Assembly (NCBI GenBank): GCA_029379385.1
Contig: CM055615.1
Coordinates: 3,782,001-3,846,000 of the forward strand
DNA: 64,000 bases
Origin: Quillaja saponaria
Lineage: Eukaryota; Streptophyta; Magnoliopsida; Fabales; Quillajaceae
Direction: 5' to 3'
Each line of letters opens with the position of its first letter. Positions within the stretch are counted from its first letter, which is position 1. Shown here piece after piece: positions 26,006 through 38,954 of this stretch. Position numbers and translations under genes: made by a program. The notes beneath the pieces were generated by a model, which saw only the letters and a program-made list of their open reading frames with translations, searched no databases and had not been told where the DNA came from.

Positions 26006-26704
26006 TAGATAGAAAGGTGATATGGAATCTGAGGTATAAGAAGACTAATGATGAGTGCACAAAGTATTTTTACTCTATGTACAGTAAAAGTCAATAGAGG
26101 GGAAGGGGACAATGTACCGCATCTGGGATCAAATATAAGCAATTAGAAAGGTCACCGTGCATGAATTATTTCTTCGCCCACTTAGACTACCCTTGAGAAG
26201 AATGCTGTAAAATTATGGTTTAATTCCAGCTCCCCAGTTTTTCTTTAGAGTTCAGACAAGGTGAATGCTTGCATCAGGAATTTTGAAGCAGTAGGCTATG
26301 GTGGGAAATTTGTTTGTTAACTGTTGCTTGTACTATAAGTGCCTATGCTCTGTGTAGTCTAGATATATTATTCTTAGTTTATCGTATGCCTAAATTGGTG
26401 TCTGTCTGTTCTTGTTTCCTTTTATCTGTAAATTTATATGCAATGGATGGTGGTGGGAATAGGGACTAGCTAAGAGAAAAGGACAGGCACATAGATGACA
26501 TTACTTTTCAAAAGATCATTAAAGTAAAAGTACATTACAGAAGGATAAACCTTGTGCCCTACCTTCTTACATGATAATCTCTTTTGCTGTAAGAAACTTC
26601 TTATGGTTACATTAATCAATTCATGGTGTCCTTACCTTTTTATAAAGCAAAAGCCTCCACTTCAATGCTTCATCCTTTTAACTGTCAAATTATATAACGA
26701 GGAG

Positions 26705-26825
26705 CTTGTGGAGGAAGCTTGGGCAGTGCGTTTTCAGGCCTCAAACTAGAGGTTTTTTGGGAGTCTCCAAACTACAGCCCAAGCTTTCCCCACAGCTTTG
26801 GTGCATGAAACTCCCAAAAAAACCT
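26705..26825. repeat. Small compound inverted repeat
   Basis: GGAAGCTTGGGC (26712) pairs with GCCCAAGCTTTCC (26777), and AGGTTTTTTGGGAGT (26751) pairs with ACTCCCAAAAAAACCT (26811). The two arm pairs are interleaved rather than nested, so alternative hairpins compete. Likely a MITE remnant. Confidence 0.5.
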
Positions 26826-28294
26826 GGTCCAAATAGAATGCTATGAATCTTTTTTATACAAGTAAACTGTTTTTGAAGGATTACTTATTAAATAATTCCT
26901 TTTTTTTTTCCTTAAAAAATATTTTAATTAGTTCATTAATTCGCAGAGTAGACTGCCAATTTTGAAGATTGGCAATAGAATTCAGACTTGGGCCTCTCCT
27001 TTAATTTCAAGAATCATCTCTCGAAGATATTGATAACGTATTTTATTTTAGGGGAACAAATGGTATATTTCATTGGTAAAAATACATAATCAATTTGTTG
27101 TTATCTTTGAATTCTAAGAAGTGTTTGTCGAGTGATAATATTTTTGAAATTTCTCCTCGAAACCCAATAGGGTGTCCATATTATGTTTCACATGCAAGAA
27201 AGCATAGAAAATGGAAATACAAGAAAAGAAAAAGAGGCATGATTAAAGGGTTGATGAAGCATCACTATCTTAAAGCTGCAAGACATACATATTATTGTGC
27301 CTATTTCAATGTTGAGGAATGGATTTTTCTCAATCATAAAGTATAGTAGCTACCTCCTTTACATGGTATGATTGTGCAATTATCATCAAAATGTTAGACA
27401 TATTATTGTGTCTGTCAGTGTGGACCACACACATACATCATTGGATTGCCCACTTTCTAGTCTTTATTGCATGGTTGCTTTGGTGAAAAGAACCTTACAT
27501 CAGACTAGTCAGGCAAACCAAACTGTAGTGATTTGATATTGATAATGAACCTTGATATGCAATTGATTTCATTCAAGAAAAAGAAGAGCAGCTAATATGA
27601 AGACTTAAAAGGAGATCTTACTTTTGTGGATTCTTCGTTTGGATGTATATGTGGGCTCACGTGTCACCAATTTCTTTTGTGAAAAAAAAAAAATTGTTTT
27701 TATATAACCCTATTCATTTTCTCATTATTATAGTGAATATTAAAGTATACAAAAGGAATTATTGAAACAAAAAAAGCTAAATGTAAAGTTTTATGATATT
27801 TAATAGAATTAATTTGAAAGAACAATACTATTTCACTCAAAAGTTTAAAATCATTCGTTAAAATATTAAGAATGTGTTATAATCTTTTACACTCTTGGCA
27901 CGTACAATTTTTATAATTGACTTATTAACAAAAACTCATTTATCATTCAATAACTCTTGGTAGAATATATATTTTATATAATTTGGTATTCAATTTCAAA
28001 CTCTCACTATATAGATCATATCTTGTGTGAGACTAACATAAATCACATTTCGTTGGTTATAATTAACTCAATCTGGTGGCTTGATGCATGCAAATGGTAT
28101 AATTTTAGTCTCCTTTCACTTCAAGTTTGCTACAATAATACCTAAGCATAACTATATATATGTATCCATGTAGAAATTGCTACCAATGTTTTAGTACTAA
28201 TGATCTGCTAAAAGATCATGCTGACCTACCTTCAATTCTATATGTGATCCCTTATTCAAAACCTGCTATCTTGCATGTACATCGAATCCTTAAT

Positions 28295-28432
28295 GCGTTG
28301 TTTGGTATGAGAGAAGTGAGAAGAAGGGAAGGGAATTACATGTACAAATAAATGCATATGTAATTAGGTCAACATTCATACTCCCTTTCCCCTTCTCTTC
28401 TCTTCACTTCTCTCTCTTGCCAGACAAAAACT
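28295..28432. repeat. Short fold-back element (MITE-like)
   Basis: TTGTTTGGTATGAGAGAAGT followed by GAGAAGAAGGGAAGGG pairs with CCCTTTCCCCTTCTCTTCTC followed by TTCACTTCTCTCTCTTGCC. The arms are about 40 bases around a 50-base loop. The right-arm end plus the following ACTAAATGTTC word is repeated about 85 bases downstream (28495-28555), suggesting a local duplication. Confidence 0.55.
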
Positions 28433-31400
28433 AAATGTTCAAAAACATATGTGATGTTTTGTGTCATGACTTAGGAAATGGGCTAAATTCCTTATTTCTC
28501 TTTGCCAAACGAAGACTAAATGTTCAAAAACATATGTATGTGACATGTGTCAAGACCGAAATGGGCCAAACACCAAACTGTGCACACGTGCCCTTAACCC
28601 TAAAACGACAGTTGTGATATATAATTCGACCGGTCAAACAAGTATATTAATTCAATAGAAACATAACACCCTAATCAAACAGAAAACTGAAACAGATGCT
28701 TCGAGCCTTAACTATTATTTTTGTTTTTGTTTTTTGACCTGCAAATACTATTTTGTTCATCAATCATGAAGAGAGCAGCTTGTAGCAATTAAGACTAAAA
28801 AAAAGAGAGGAGTAAGTCAGGAAATTGGTATGTGATCAGGATTTTCGTGTTTGAAATAATTTCCTTTAAGAAACCTTTTCTTTATCTTTTTTTTTTTTTT
28901 TTGCATGTTAATTCTAAATTTCTTGCAATCTTAACTAACATAATGGAACTTTTATTATTAGACATAAAAAAAAAAAAAAAAAAAAATTCAAAAACTGAAA
29001 AGATTAAAATATGAAAACAGCTAGCTAGTGTCTGTTGGTGTTGTATATATATATATGTCTATGCAAGTAGCTTTCCATGACAACAAACAAATGCCAGCAT
29101 GAATATATAGCTAGGCCACCATATCATGCATGTATGAGTTTCCTTTACATATGAATCATTCAAGCTTTATATGTTTGACCATAAAGAAAAAACAAATAAA
29201 AGAAAGTATGAATTATTTAGTATATCATCAATTTGAATGTAGCCCCAAAAGTTTAGGGCATTATTAATTATATGAAAATTAATGGTATGCTGAGCAAAAA
29301 GGTAGCACCAAAGAATAAAAGATAATCAAGTATATAAGTTATTATTATATACATTCTTCAATGTAAATTATCCGTTTTATAAATCAATTAAGGCATTTGT
29401 TAGGAGGGCGGAAAAAGCTAAAAGTCAAAAAGACTCAAAGCCACTGCCGTTGTTTCCCTTATAAAAGGAAAATATTGACCAAAACTCTTTGGATTTTTCC
29501 TAAAGTAAAGTGGAATTAATCAATATATATATATATATATTATATAGAAATTAGAGAATACATATATTTGACTACGTTAGAGCAAAATTTGTCCGCTTTA
29601 CATATTTAGTGTTGATTGATTCATATGTCCCCCTCGCCAGTAAAACTTTAAGAGTACTAGCACAATGTAGGAAAACAAAAGTCCGGGGCTAAGTCATGGT
29701 TCCTATTTAAGAAAGTTTTGCTTTCTTATATAAATGGTGAAATCCAATAGAATAACGACGTGTGTTGCTAACTGTAGTGGTCCAAAAGTCAATAATCTTT
29801 GTCAAGTATAACTCATTAATCATTAGGTGTCATAACTGGATTAGTTAGTTGAATTATGATATATTTGAACCTTTGAATCAAAGTAGAAAAAAGAGAGTAT
29901 AATTTATAGTATTATGGATTAAAAATAAAAATAAAAATTAATCTAGTCACATCTTTGAATTACACAATAAAGAATAATTTAGCTTAAAGCTAACCTTTAT
30001 GACCAAAAATAAAATAAAATAATCTTAAATATTTTGATTTAATTATATTTATCTTTCTATAAATAAAATTCAATGGATCAGATTTTTCTACATGTTAATG
30101 TTGGAACCTTGTCACATGGTACTGGAGCCAGTGGGGGCAATTTTTACACAGCCACACAAGGGATATATATAGGTGGGAAAAGAATATAAATAAATTAGAA
30201 TAATTGGAAGTGATTTTCAATATGGTTTACAAATTAAAGTGATTCATTGGAACCAGAATATTTTTGAAATTCCCTTCCCACAAAAAAAGTGGGAATTGGA
30301 TTTTATAATGTAGTTGTAGAAGGAGAAAAAGAAGAGGAAAGGAGTATCAAATTGAAAATGCTTTGATAACATGAAATGAACTAATCATGGGGTTGATTGC
30401 TTACATCAATTGGTTGACATTTTGGGTTAAAAAATATATGAAGATAACCTTGGGTTGCTGTTAGGAATTATTAATTTTTTTTGGCAAAGATATAATGATA
30501 TAGCATTTTCAAAAGCCATCCCTAAAGAACTAGAGGATCATTCCCATCAGGGTGGGAAAGGACTCCACGAGTCACTTGATGAGCTATCTAATTACAAGAA
30601 CAATTGCAATATAAAATCTATCTACTTGTATCAGATCTAGTGTTATAACATGAGATTTAATTTTTTTTATTTGAACTAAATTGTAGATTTGAGCTCTATT
30701 CATTAATTTGGTATGAAAGTTACCAAAGATCAATACTCAAAATCATTATCGACGGAGATCTTCACCATAAGTGTCGTAGAGATTCGAAAGTTACTATCCA
30801 TATAATACTCTAGATCATAAACTTCCAAGAGGCGAATGGTAAATCAAATCACTACAATAATACTCTCAAGAAATAAGAGACAAAATCTATTATTATGAAA
30901 AAGAAAAACTCAAGATCTATCATAAAATGATCATATCTAAGAAAACTAACACTACAATCTTTATATCTACCATGAAAATGATTAGATTTAAGAATGATTT
31001 AAATAGCACTGAAATCATGATTAACTATTGCAATAAATATTATAAATTTTCTATTTATATCATCTTAACAAGTGTCATAAGGGTACTCGTTAGAAATATC
31101 TTAAAAAAATATTCATTCAATATATAAATATATATAGATATGGAGAAAGAGAGAAAGAGAGGCTGGAAGGTGTTGAAAATAGGTGTTAACAAGAAGCAAT
31201 TAAAGGTTTTCTCAAGGTCTGCCCTTTGACTTTAAGCACAAGTAGCCATGGCAGCTTGTATAATCAATACATTGGGATTTGCATTGGTTTCCATATTCTT
31301 CTACTCTGAATTTGTTTGTTCTTTTGTGTAATTTTAGGCCATGACAACCCTACTGACATTTCATACTTCTTCAAGATTGCATAGTCTTTCTTTGAGGTGA

Positions 31401-33984
31401 GAAATTGTTAGAGGTCTACACAACAATTTTCCCACATAAAAAGCCCTAGAATCTCCATGTCATTGCTATATAATTCATTGAATAACACTTCATCTAATAA
31501 CTCAAACTTTTAAGTGTTGAAATATTTCAATCGTTATAACTAATCAGTGTAATTCGAGTTCATATGAAAAACCTAATTAATGTGGGTAGCAGCTTGCCAA
31601 TGCTGCTTAGGTTCACGCTAATAACTAACATCTTTAACATATCGCTAACTAATAGCATGGGCTAAAGCCTACCACAAATTAGTCTAATCAAACAAAAAAT
31701 AATAATAATAAAGGGAATTGTTTTATAAATTTAGCAATATTGTGATATATTTTTTAGTTGAAGTGTAAGAAATTAGAGAACTTGAAAGCTAAAAAGGTGG
31801 TTGGGATTTTGATGTTTAATGAATAATTAAGGTGGTTGGGAAGTTTATATCAATAGAATTTATATTATATTAAAGGTGCCACATATAGTAATTAAGATGC
31901 TTGAAAATGGAATAGGGTTATTAATTAAGTTTCTATTAAATGTAATCTTCCTTCAGTCCAAATAAATCGAAGAGATGGAGACCTTTGCTTTATTGTAGCT
32001 GTCCAATTTTAAGCAAGGGGTCCAATTAATTAAACCAAGTCTCCTAGATGAATTATTTCTTATACATTCTCAAATGCAAATGCAAAAATTCATTTAAACT
32101 GTCACCATGAAAAATATGTTTGTACCTTGTTTTAAAATTTAATTATGAAAATGAGTGAGTTTTGATCTTTTAGGTGCCCTCACATGTGAGGAAAAATATA
32201 TTATTTAACGAGCTAAAAGCTTATAAATTGCTAAATGAAATCTCAAGAATGAGTTTTGATTCCTTATTCATGATATATTATAATTGTTGTAGTAAATTAC
32301 TCAAACTTCTCCTGTGTTTTGGTGATGTCACACGGACTTTTCTTTTATTTAAAAGAAATACACGTATCTTTCCTCAAACTTGAAAACAACCTACAACTTA
32401 ACCAAACTCTTAATATTTGAGAACAAATCCCTAAAAAACCGTTATGATTTTGTAGTTAGGAGTTACATATAATTTTAATATTTATCAAACTAATTTAATA
32501 TTGTATGATATTATTAAATTTAAAATAAGATATAAATCAAACTATAAATTAATTATTATTTCTTAAATTATGATTAAAAAAAAACTATGTTTACAAAATA
32601 CTATAATTTTTAAAGAATATGAAGTTGTTTGTGTAAAATCAAGAAATATATATATTTTTTATATTTTTATAGTTGTGTTAAACTTATGAAATGTATGTGC
32701 AAGTTTTAAAATAAAAGAGAGGTTTATGTAACATCAAGATAATGCAAGAGAGGTTTTAGTAATACTTAAGAATTAAAACAATTAATGATGTTACATCATC
32801 TAATATTTTGACACATCAACTTACTAATTCTCTCACCTATCTCCCAAACTAATTAATTATACACCGTTAAATTTGTGTTTTTTCAATCTCTTAAACTTCT
32901 CATCTCTCATTTCTCTGATCAATTACTTGAACACCCAAAAATTTCAACCTTTTTTGTACTAGTTATATATAAAGTAATTAATATTTTTTAAACTTCCATA
33001 ATTTTTTTCTTCATAGTGCAATAAATACAAATAGAGAAAGGCATTTAAAAGATTGCAGAGCATGATGATGAGTGATGACCTATAGCTAGAGTCATTAAAG
33101 GCGTAGTGGATGGATTCTAAAATCTCAAAAATGATCAAGCTTTTTAATTAACGTACCATCATTCACTATCAGTATATTTAACATTGTTACTGAGGACAGA
33201 GGTCCTCGGGTCCCATGCATCACCCATTATGGGAGACATATATGTGTCTTTGCCTTCTCTGCCCTCTTTCTCTCTCTCTCTATCTCTCTCTCTTTTTTTT
33301 TTTTTAATAAGTTGGTCTCAACCTGTGATGACCCCCACCCTCGAAACCAAATGGAGCTTTCCATAACATTTCATAAGAAACTCCTACGAAAATGAAAAAC
33401 CCCTATAGGGTGCTTCAGTGAGAAGAATTTCCTAAGTGATTTCCTCTGTTGACTATTTTCTTTTATTTGTAGAACACTCAACTTTTCTTTTTCACACAAA
33501 CAATAACATGTTACATTGCGAAACGAAAGTTGTTGCTCAAATTGAAATAATTTTCATCAAATTCAAAAACCTTCTATTCTTAGCTTCTCTTATCAATCAA
33601 CGTGATTCTTGAGCCCATTCTTAGCTTGCACATAGAGAGGCATGAAATTTTGGGTTTGCATCATTCTTTTAAGACAAATTACTATTATAATCTTCATTTT
33701 TGAGTTTTAATTAAAGTAAAACGTTGGTTTCTTGTCCACTTAGAAAAATAAACATTAATAACATTTTATTTGTATTTTGATAACGAAGAAGATGCTTTGC
33801 TTTTCGAGTGCTTTTTTTCATATTTTTTGTTTCCAAAAAACTATATTTGTTTTATATCCACTTTCCTTTTCAAGTTTTGCTCTAACATATCATTAGCTTG
33901 AAACTTGCGGTGCATTTTGCCAAAATAATACAGTACGTAGTTTATTGGGTCAAATTGCTCTGTATGGTTTGTATGAGTTAAAAT

Positions 33985-34310
33985 CAGAAAGGTGTTTATG
34001 TATTCTTGTATTGATTGATATGAAAATATATACAGGGAGTCTGTTTATATGTGTTATACCTAACATAACAAACCTAATCTACTATTAAGCTAAGTAAAAT
34101 TATATAAATACAGGCATAGACTAGGGCTTAAAGTTAAGGTCTTGCATATTTAAGCTAATGCCTACCCTTCTCAAACTCAAGGTCATTGATTAGAGGTCAA
34201 GTTGAGTTTGGAAACTAAGAGCCCGAAGAAGTCTTTTGTAGAAAGGACTTCATAAAGATATCTACAATCTAATCCAGAACAAAAATGAATCAGAAAGTAC
34301 CACAAATAAA
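33985..34310 (-). mobile_element. Ty1/copia 3' end and LTR remnant
   Basis: On the minus strand 34210-34290 reads IVDIFMKSFL, a decayed copy of the ADIFTKSLP motif at the copia RNase H C-terminus. It is followed by a purine tract TTGAGAAGGG (about 34170) and LTR-like sequence running to about 33985. Frameshifts and stops are present. The left boundary is approximate. Confidence 0.5.
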
Positions 34311-35183
34311 ATAAGTGCACTTAACATAAGCAATTATTCTCAAGTTGAGTTTAATATTATCTTATTTATAAATTATTTATCTTCCAATATTAATGAATGA
34401 ATAAATACGCTATATTTATCCTTTTCTTAGAGTTATCTAAGTCAAACAAAGATTTCTTGAGCAACCAACCAAAGGAGAAAAAGTTACCACACACCACCTT
34501 CCACCCCACCTCCCTCTTTCGATCTTCTCATCTCATTCTATTGGCCGTACCTTTCAAGATTCTTTAATATTTGATCTACAAGATGGCCCATCTACAAAAA
34601 TGGTGCATTAATTAGTAAGATTACTATATTGTCCTTTTCTAATATCAGATTATATCAAATTAATATTCTCTTCTTTAATTCCTACCCAAAATGAGATTGA
34701 AAATAAGGATGGATATGATTTGAATAATATTTTTATTTATTTAACCCTTATATATTAATTCAACAATTGTACTATATATGCATAATACATTAATATTGTC
34801 AGTGTACAAAATATTCTGCACTTTTTCTACTTATTAATTTTTCTTTGCGTAAGGTAGAGGAGGAGAGCAGTATAGAGCTGTATGGGAGAGGGAAATCGAG
34901 TGATCAAATTATTCTATGCACTCATCGCTAAAGTTTGATCTAACAATTTGAAAATGTGATGAGTTTAAACTCTTTGTTTTTATTGATAAAATATGTATGA
35001 TGACCGTAAAAAATAGTATGTATTATGAACTCAAATCTCCAAAATCCTTTCATGGGCATTTTTGGTAATGCTGAAAAAAAATATTTGGCAATTTCCTTTC
35101 CTTCAAAAGTTTAGGTTATTCCTAATTTCATAAAATTGGCATGGTCCTTCTGGTAATTCCGTAACCCATTCAATTACTTTTCA

Positions 35184-35190
35184 TATAAAC
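35184..35190 (+). promoter_or_regulatory. Candidate TATA box of the CLE gene
   Basis: TATAAAC lies about 240 bases upstream of the CLE start codon. With a start site about 30 bases on, it would give a roughly 200-base leader containing the CT-rich tract at 35291-35340 and two upstream ATGs. Position and motif only; not proven. Confidence 0.4.
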
Positions 35191-35367
35191 TTCTTTGTTA
35201 AGTTGGTCTTGGTTCTCACACAAATGTGCATCAAATTTCTAAACCTCCTTTAAACTTGCTTTTGCTGAAGCTTCTCATTCTATCTTCTTTCCCTCTCTCT
35301 CTCTCTCTCATTTCCTCCCTCTCTATCTCTTGTTCTTTCTCTACCTTCTTAGCCTTGGAGCTGGTTC

Positions 35368-35436
35368 ATGGATATTGAACCCTTGTGGGCTCTTGGGGGG
35401 GTGGTTTCTTCTTCAAAATTGCATGGCAGCACCTAA
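35368..35436 (+). other. uORF (22 codons) overlapping the CLE start codon
   Basis: ATG at 35368 opens MDIEPLWALGGVVSSSKLHG and ends at TAA 35434-35436, in a different frame from the CLE gene whose ATG is at 35423, so the two overlap by 14 bases. A second short uORF (MCIKFLNLL, 35224-35253) lies further up if the transcript begins near the TATA-like motif. An overlapping uORF would be expected to reduce main-frame initiation; that effect is inferred. Confidence 0.5.
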
Positions 35437-35716
35437 AACACCATCATCATCAATTTCAGAAACCTTCACAAAATCACACCCTTTCTTTCAATTTCTTTCC
35501 CTTCTCTTCATTTTCCTTCTTTTAATTAATTTATCCAACCCAATGAACCCATCAACCGTAACCTCCTCCTCCTCATCATCAAATTCCATTAAACAGTCAG
35601 AATCAACTCCATCTACAACAAACTTGAACCCCCACAAAACCCAATCTTCTCATAGAAAATTTGGTGTGGAAGCTCATGAAGTTCCAAGCGGACCAAACCC
35701 GATATCAAACCGGTAA
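35423..35716 (+). CDS. CLE41/44: CLE peptide precursor encoding TDIF (CLE41/CLE44 class), intact, single exon
   Basis: A 97-residue secreted prepropeptide. The N-terminus MAAPKTPSSSISETF leads to a hydrophobic signal segment at about 22-37 (FQFLSLLFIFLLLINL). A Ser/Thr-rich variable region follows, then FGVEA and the CLE box HEVPSGPNPISN at residues 85-96 with one trailing Arg. That dodecapeptide is exactly TDIF, the phloem-made ligand of receptor PXY/TDR that promotes vascular (pro)cambium proliferation and inhibits xylem differentiation; in the mature peptide the Pro residues at box positions 4 and 7 are hydroxylated. The ATG at 35423 is the first in this frame. The leader is CT-rich and carries an out-of-frame uORF overlapping the start. 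No introns are needed and no lesions were seen. Assignment to the TDIF class is near certain; CLE41 versus CLE44 orthology cannot be decided here. Confidence 0.97.
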   Translation: MAAPKTPSSSISETFTKSHPFFQFLSLLFIFLLLINLSNPMNPSTVTSSSSSSNSIKQSESTPSTTNLNPHKTQSSHRKFGVEAHEVPSGPNPISNR

Positions 35717-36982
35717 AGGAAGAGGCATATCGATGCACCAAAAATGGAGTATAGCTAAGCTAGCTATAGTTGAAGATGACAAGGGAGTTGTAACGGCAGA
35801 TAGTAGTAGAGTTATTGGGAATTTCATCTTTTTATGGTTCAAGTTTCAGTTCACCAATTAATATTGCTTGTCCTCAGCTGAAGAGGAGGTTTGTTACCTT
35901 TGTTGTTATCGTCATGATCTCTCCTTAGCATTACTTTTTCTTTTTCTTTCTTTTGGGACATGGAAATGTATAGCAGGGGATACTCTATTTTTCTATATTA
36001 ATTATGTATGTACCCACCTATTTCTTTCATATATAGATGATGATGATATATATATATATATATGGTTGTTGTTGGTTTACATATATACAATTTAAATATG
36101 TGCTATCTAGCTTAATTTTTCTGGATTTATATGTTTTTGTTCCTATATCTAAAGACTTCATCATTGGTTGTCGTATAAGGAGTAGAGAGCAACAATTAAA
36201 TCTCGATAGTTTTTTATTTATAAGACAATAAGTATATTTTCTAATTGAACTAATAAATAATAAATGATTGATGATAAAATTTATACTTAAATGGTTGTAT
36301 TTGATATTACTAGGCTAGTTTGTGATTATAGTGAGATCTAGAAAAATGAAAGAACTCTAAATTTTTTTTATTTTTTTTTGGCTAAACAAATTTCTTAGTT
36401 ATATACAATAGAATAATGAAATAACTGTGAGCAGGCATCTAGAGTAATTTGGATCATTAAGCAAGAAAAAAGGGAAAGAATGAGAAGATGTATTCATGGT
36501 GGTTGGCCTTGGTTTGCATGGGAAATCCTATCATCCCATTGGGTTTTCAGAGTAGAGGCAGCTGGCAGTAAGAAGAAAGAGGCAGACAACAAGGGAATCT
36601 AGGGAGCTAGGCATAGGGAGGGAGCACAGTGGTGTCAGATCTGTAACACTGAAACAGTAAAGAGACAGAGAAAGAGAGAGTGGCAGAACCTTTTGTTTTG
36701 TTTGGTAAATTATTTGATCTTCCTTTAGACTTTGCTTTTGTCTTCTCAAGCACAACTTTCAAGAAAGCTGCAATACCATCCAATTTAAAGTCATGCATGA
36801 GAATTGAGACCACCCCATGATTTGATCATTATAATTGTATGATTTTCTATTTATTAAATTTTGAAATTACTGCAATGCCAATCAAATATATGATTGATCG
36901 TTTGAAAAACAAAAAAAAAATCTCGTACAAGATATTATTAATTTGTTCCACAATTTTCAATTCCCCATTTGATTGTTTTCAC

Positions 36983-37519
36983 TAGAAGTATGCATGATTT
37001 GGTTTTAAAAAATTATAACCAACTCAAATAATTTGGTTAATAATTGACGCTAATCATATTTGGTTTATATAGTTTTGATATTCAAAATCAATTCAAATAG
37101 TTAGTTCAGTTTAATTAGGGATGATTATTTGGTTATTGGGCCTAAATTAGATTGTAATATCTAATTTGGTCTAATTCAAATTTTTCATATGTAAAATTGT
37201 ATTTTTTAACCCCAAAAACATACAAAAAGGTATGAAACATGTTTTTAATACTTATTTTCTCACAAATATGATTCTAATAAATATAGAAAATGAAGAGAGA
37301 GAGTTTAGTTTTTTTAAGAATATGAATATATATAAAATTAAATATTCAATAATGTTAAATGAAAAATATATATAATATTCGGTTTAGTTTCGATCAACCA
37401 AGAGAAATTATATAACCAAACCATTACCAAATAATTTTTGTAAAATAACCAAAAAAAACCAAACCAACCCAATTTTTTGGGGTGGTTTATTTGGTTTAAC
37501 CAACCCATGAACACCCCTA
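36983..37519. mobile_element. Non-autonomous hAT-type element, 537 bp
   Basis: Ends are inverted: left TAGAAGTATGCATGATTTGG; right, as reverse complement, TAGGGGTGTTCATGGGTTGG. They are flanked by 8-bp direct repeats GTTTTCAC (36975-36982) and GTTTTGAC (37520-37527), one mismatch apart, the hAT target-site size. The interior is AT-rich with many TTTGGTT/AACCAAA words and no transposase. It lies 1.3 kb downstream of the CLE gene. Confidence 0.75.
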
Positions 37520-37527
37520 GTTTTGAC

Positions 37528-38700
37528 AACTAGGATTCATTCTATGAGAAAAATATAGTTGAAGTGATTTCACCAATACATATTTGCCACATGACCAAAT
37601 AATGAGATGAGTAGATTAGTGATATAAGTTTATGGTTGAGAAAATTAGATAGTTTTAAGTTTCATTTCATTATTTGCTTACGTGATGTGTGTCTATTAGC
37701 TCACTCCAAGATATACATGATAAATCACTCCGCTTGATTGTTTATTATTTTTTATTAAGAGTGTCTTATTATAATTGAGTTTTAATTGATTATTTTCTGT
37801 CCAAAAAAACACGATACTAAAGGACTTGTTCTATCTAATTGGATATTGTTTGATAAAAAAATTTAGTGGATTTTTTTTCTTATTAAATTAAAACCATATA
37901 CTAAGTTTTGGCAATTTGAATAAAAATATGTGGAAAATATGAAAATATAATATATAATTATTATCCATTAATTGCAAAAATAGTGTGAGGTCCAATGTTG
38001 GCTAAGTTTAGGGTGATGTACTAGGTATCATTTGTGAAAATAGTGGAGATATTATAGTATATTTACTAAGTCAAATCTAATTATTATGTAATCTGATTAT
38101 AAGTGGATAAAAATAAATATTAAATTCTTGATAAGTTTTTTTTTATAATTATTATAATATATATATGATTATAATTCAAAAAAGTATTTAACAAAACACT
38201 GAAAATCTGGACTATTTGATTATAATTAGATTTGATCAGATTATAATCAAAATACAAAAACCTTAAGTTTTTACCGCAAACTCTCTTATGATAAATTATC
38301 ATAATATATCATTTACGAACTCAAATTAATAACTTTTTTTTTTGTTAGAAAAACTACAAAATTTATTAATAAACATATGTAATAGATCATTCTATCCAAA
38401 AGCCACACAACGTGCATTTTTCATAGTAAAATAATAGTGCTATATACACACATTTTCTCACATAATATAAATTCTTGATGGGTGATTAATAAATTTATAT
38501 TGGTATTATCATGATTCTTATCAATCGGTAAAAAATTTATTACTAAATTATAATTTCTTTATTATTGTATGAGAAAAATGATTGTATATAGCATCATTCA
38601 TAGTAAAATGGGAATATAAAAAAAGTTTATTTCACTTCTTTCTTATCTTAGGAGAACCGAAAACTGAAAACCGTTCTCAGAAAAGAAAAAAAAAAAAAAA
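37528..38700. other. AT-rich spacer between the hAT element and the NHL-repeat gene
   Basis: No gene was recognised. Contains TA-rich microsatellite-like sequence (38140-38170), an inverted ATTATAATCAAA/TTTGATTATAAT-type motif near 38215-38250, and an 18-base A run just before 38700. The NHL gene's promoter is expected near the right end. Confidence 0.35.
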
Positions 38701-38954
38701 AACAGTCCAAACCAACCCGACAATATTTGGGCTGGTCATTCAGGCATAGATTAATTTTCCTGACCCGAATTGCCCGACTCGCGAAGATAGTTGCAGATTT
38801 GCTTAAGAATGACCCGACCGACCATCTGTTTCCGGGCACCAGTACGGCTGGGCAGCTTAAACCCTACCCGGTAATTAAATCCCGCGGGCGTTTACATAAT
38901 CGAATTACGAAAATTTACGGTTGCAGTTTCTCTGAGAACATTTATCAGGCAGAA

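Larger units (their letters stand above)
24674..35180. other. Gene-poor 10.5-kb intergenic region
   Basis: AT-rich DNA between the unknown-function gene and the CLE gene. Beyond the LINE, fold-back and copia pieces listed separately it holds homopolymer and TA microsatellites (29045, 29525), a near-identical 23-mer ACTAAATGTTCAAAAACATATGT at 28429 and 28514, and a CT run at 33265-33290. Short open frames show no family signature. No tRNA, rRNA or convincing miRNA hairpin was recognised. Confidence 0.5.

Noticed and set aside
36594..36614. Minus-strand TGCCTAGCTCCCTAGATTCCC, similar to miR160
   Set aside because: Several mismatches to miR160 and no complementary star arm within 250 bases on either side.
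36752..36774. Minus-strand CAGCTTTCTTGAA, a 13-base match to miR396
   Set aside because: The rest of the 21-mer does not match and no hairpin partner is visible.
38727..38954. In-frame extension of the NHL protein upstream of the chosen ATG
   Set aside because: Open but with no ATG in frame; the leader lies within the likely 5' UTR and shows no domain. ATG at 38955 followed by a presequence-like stretch is the better start.
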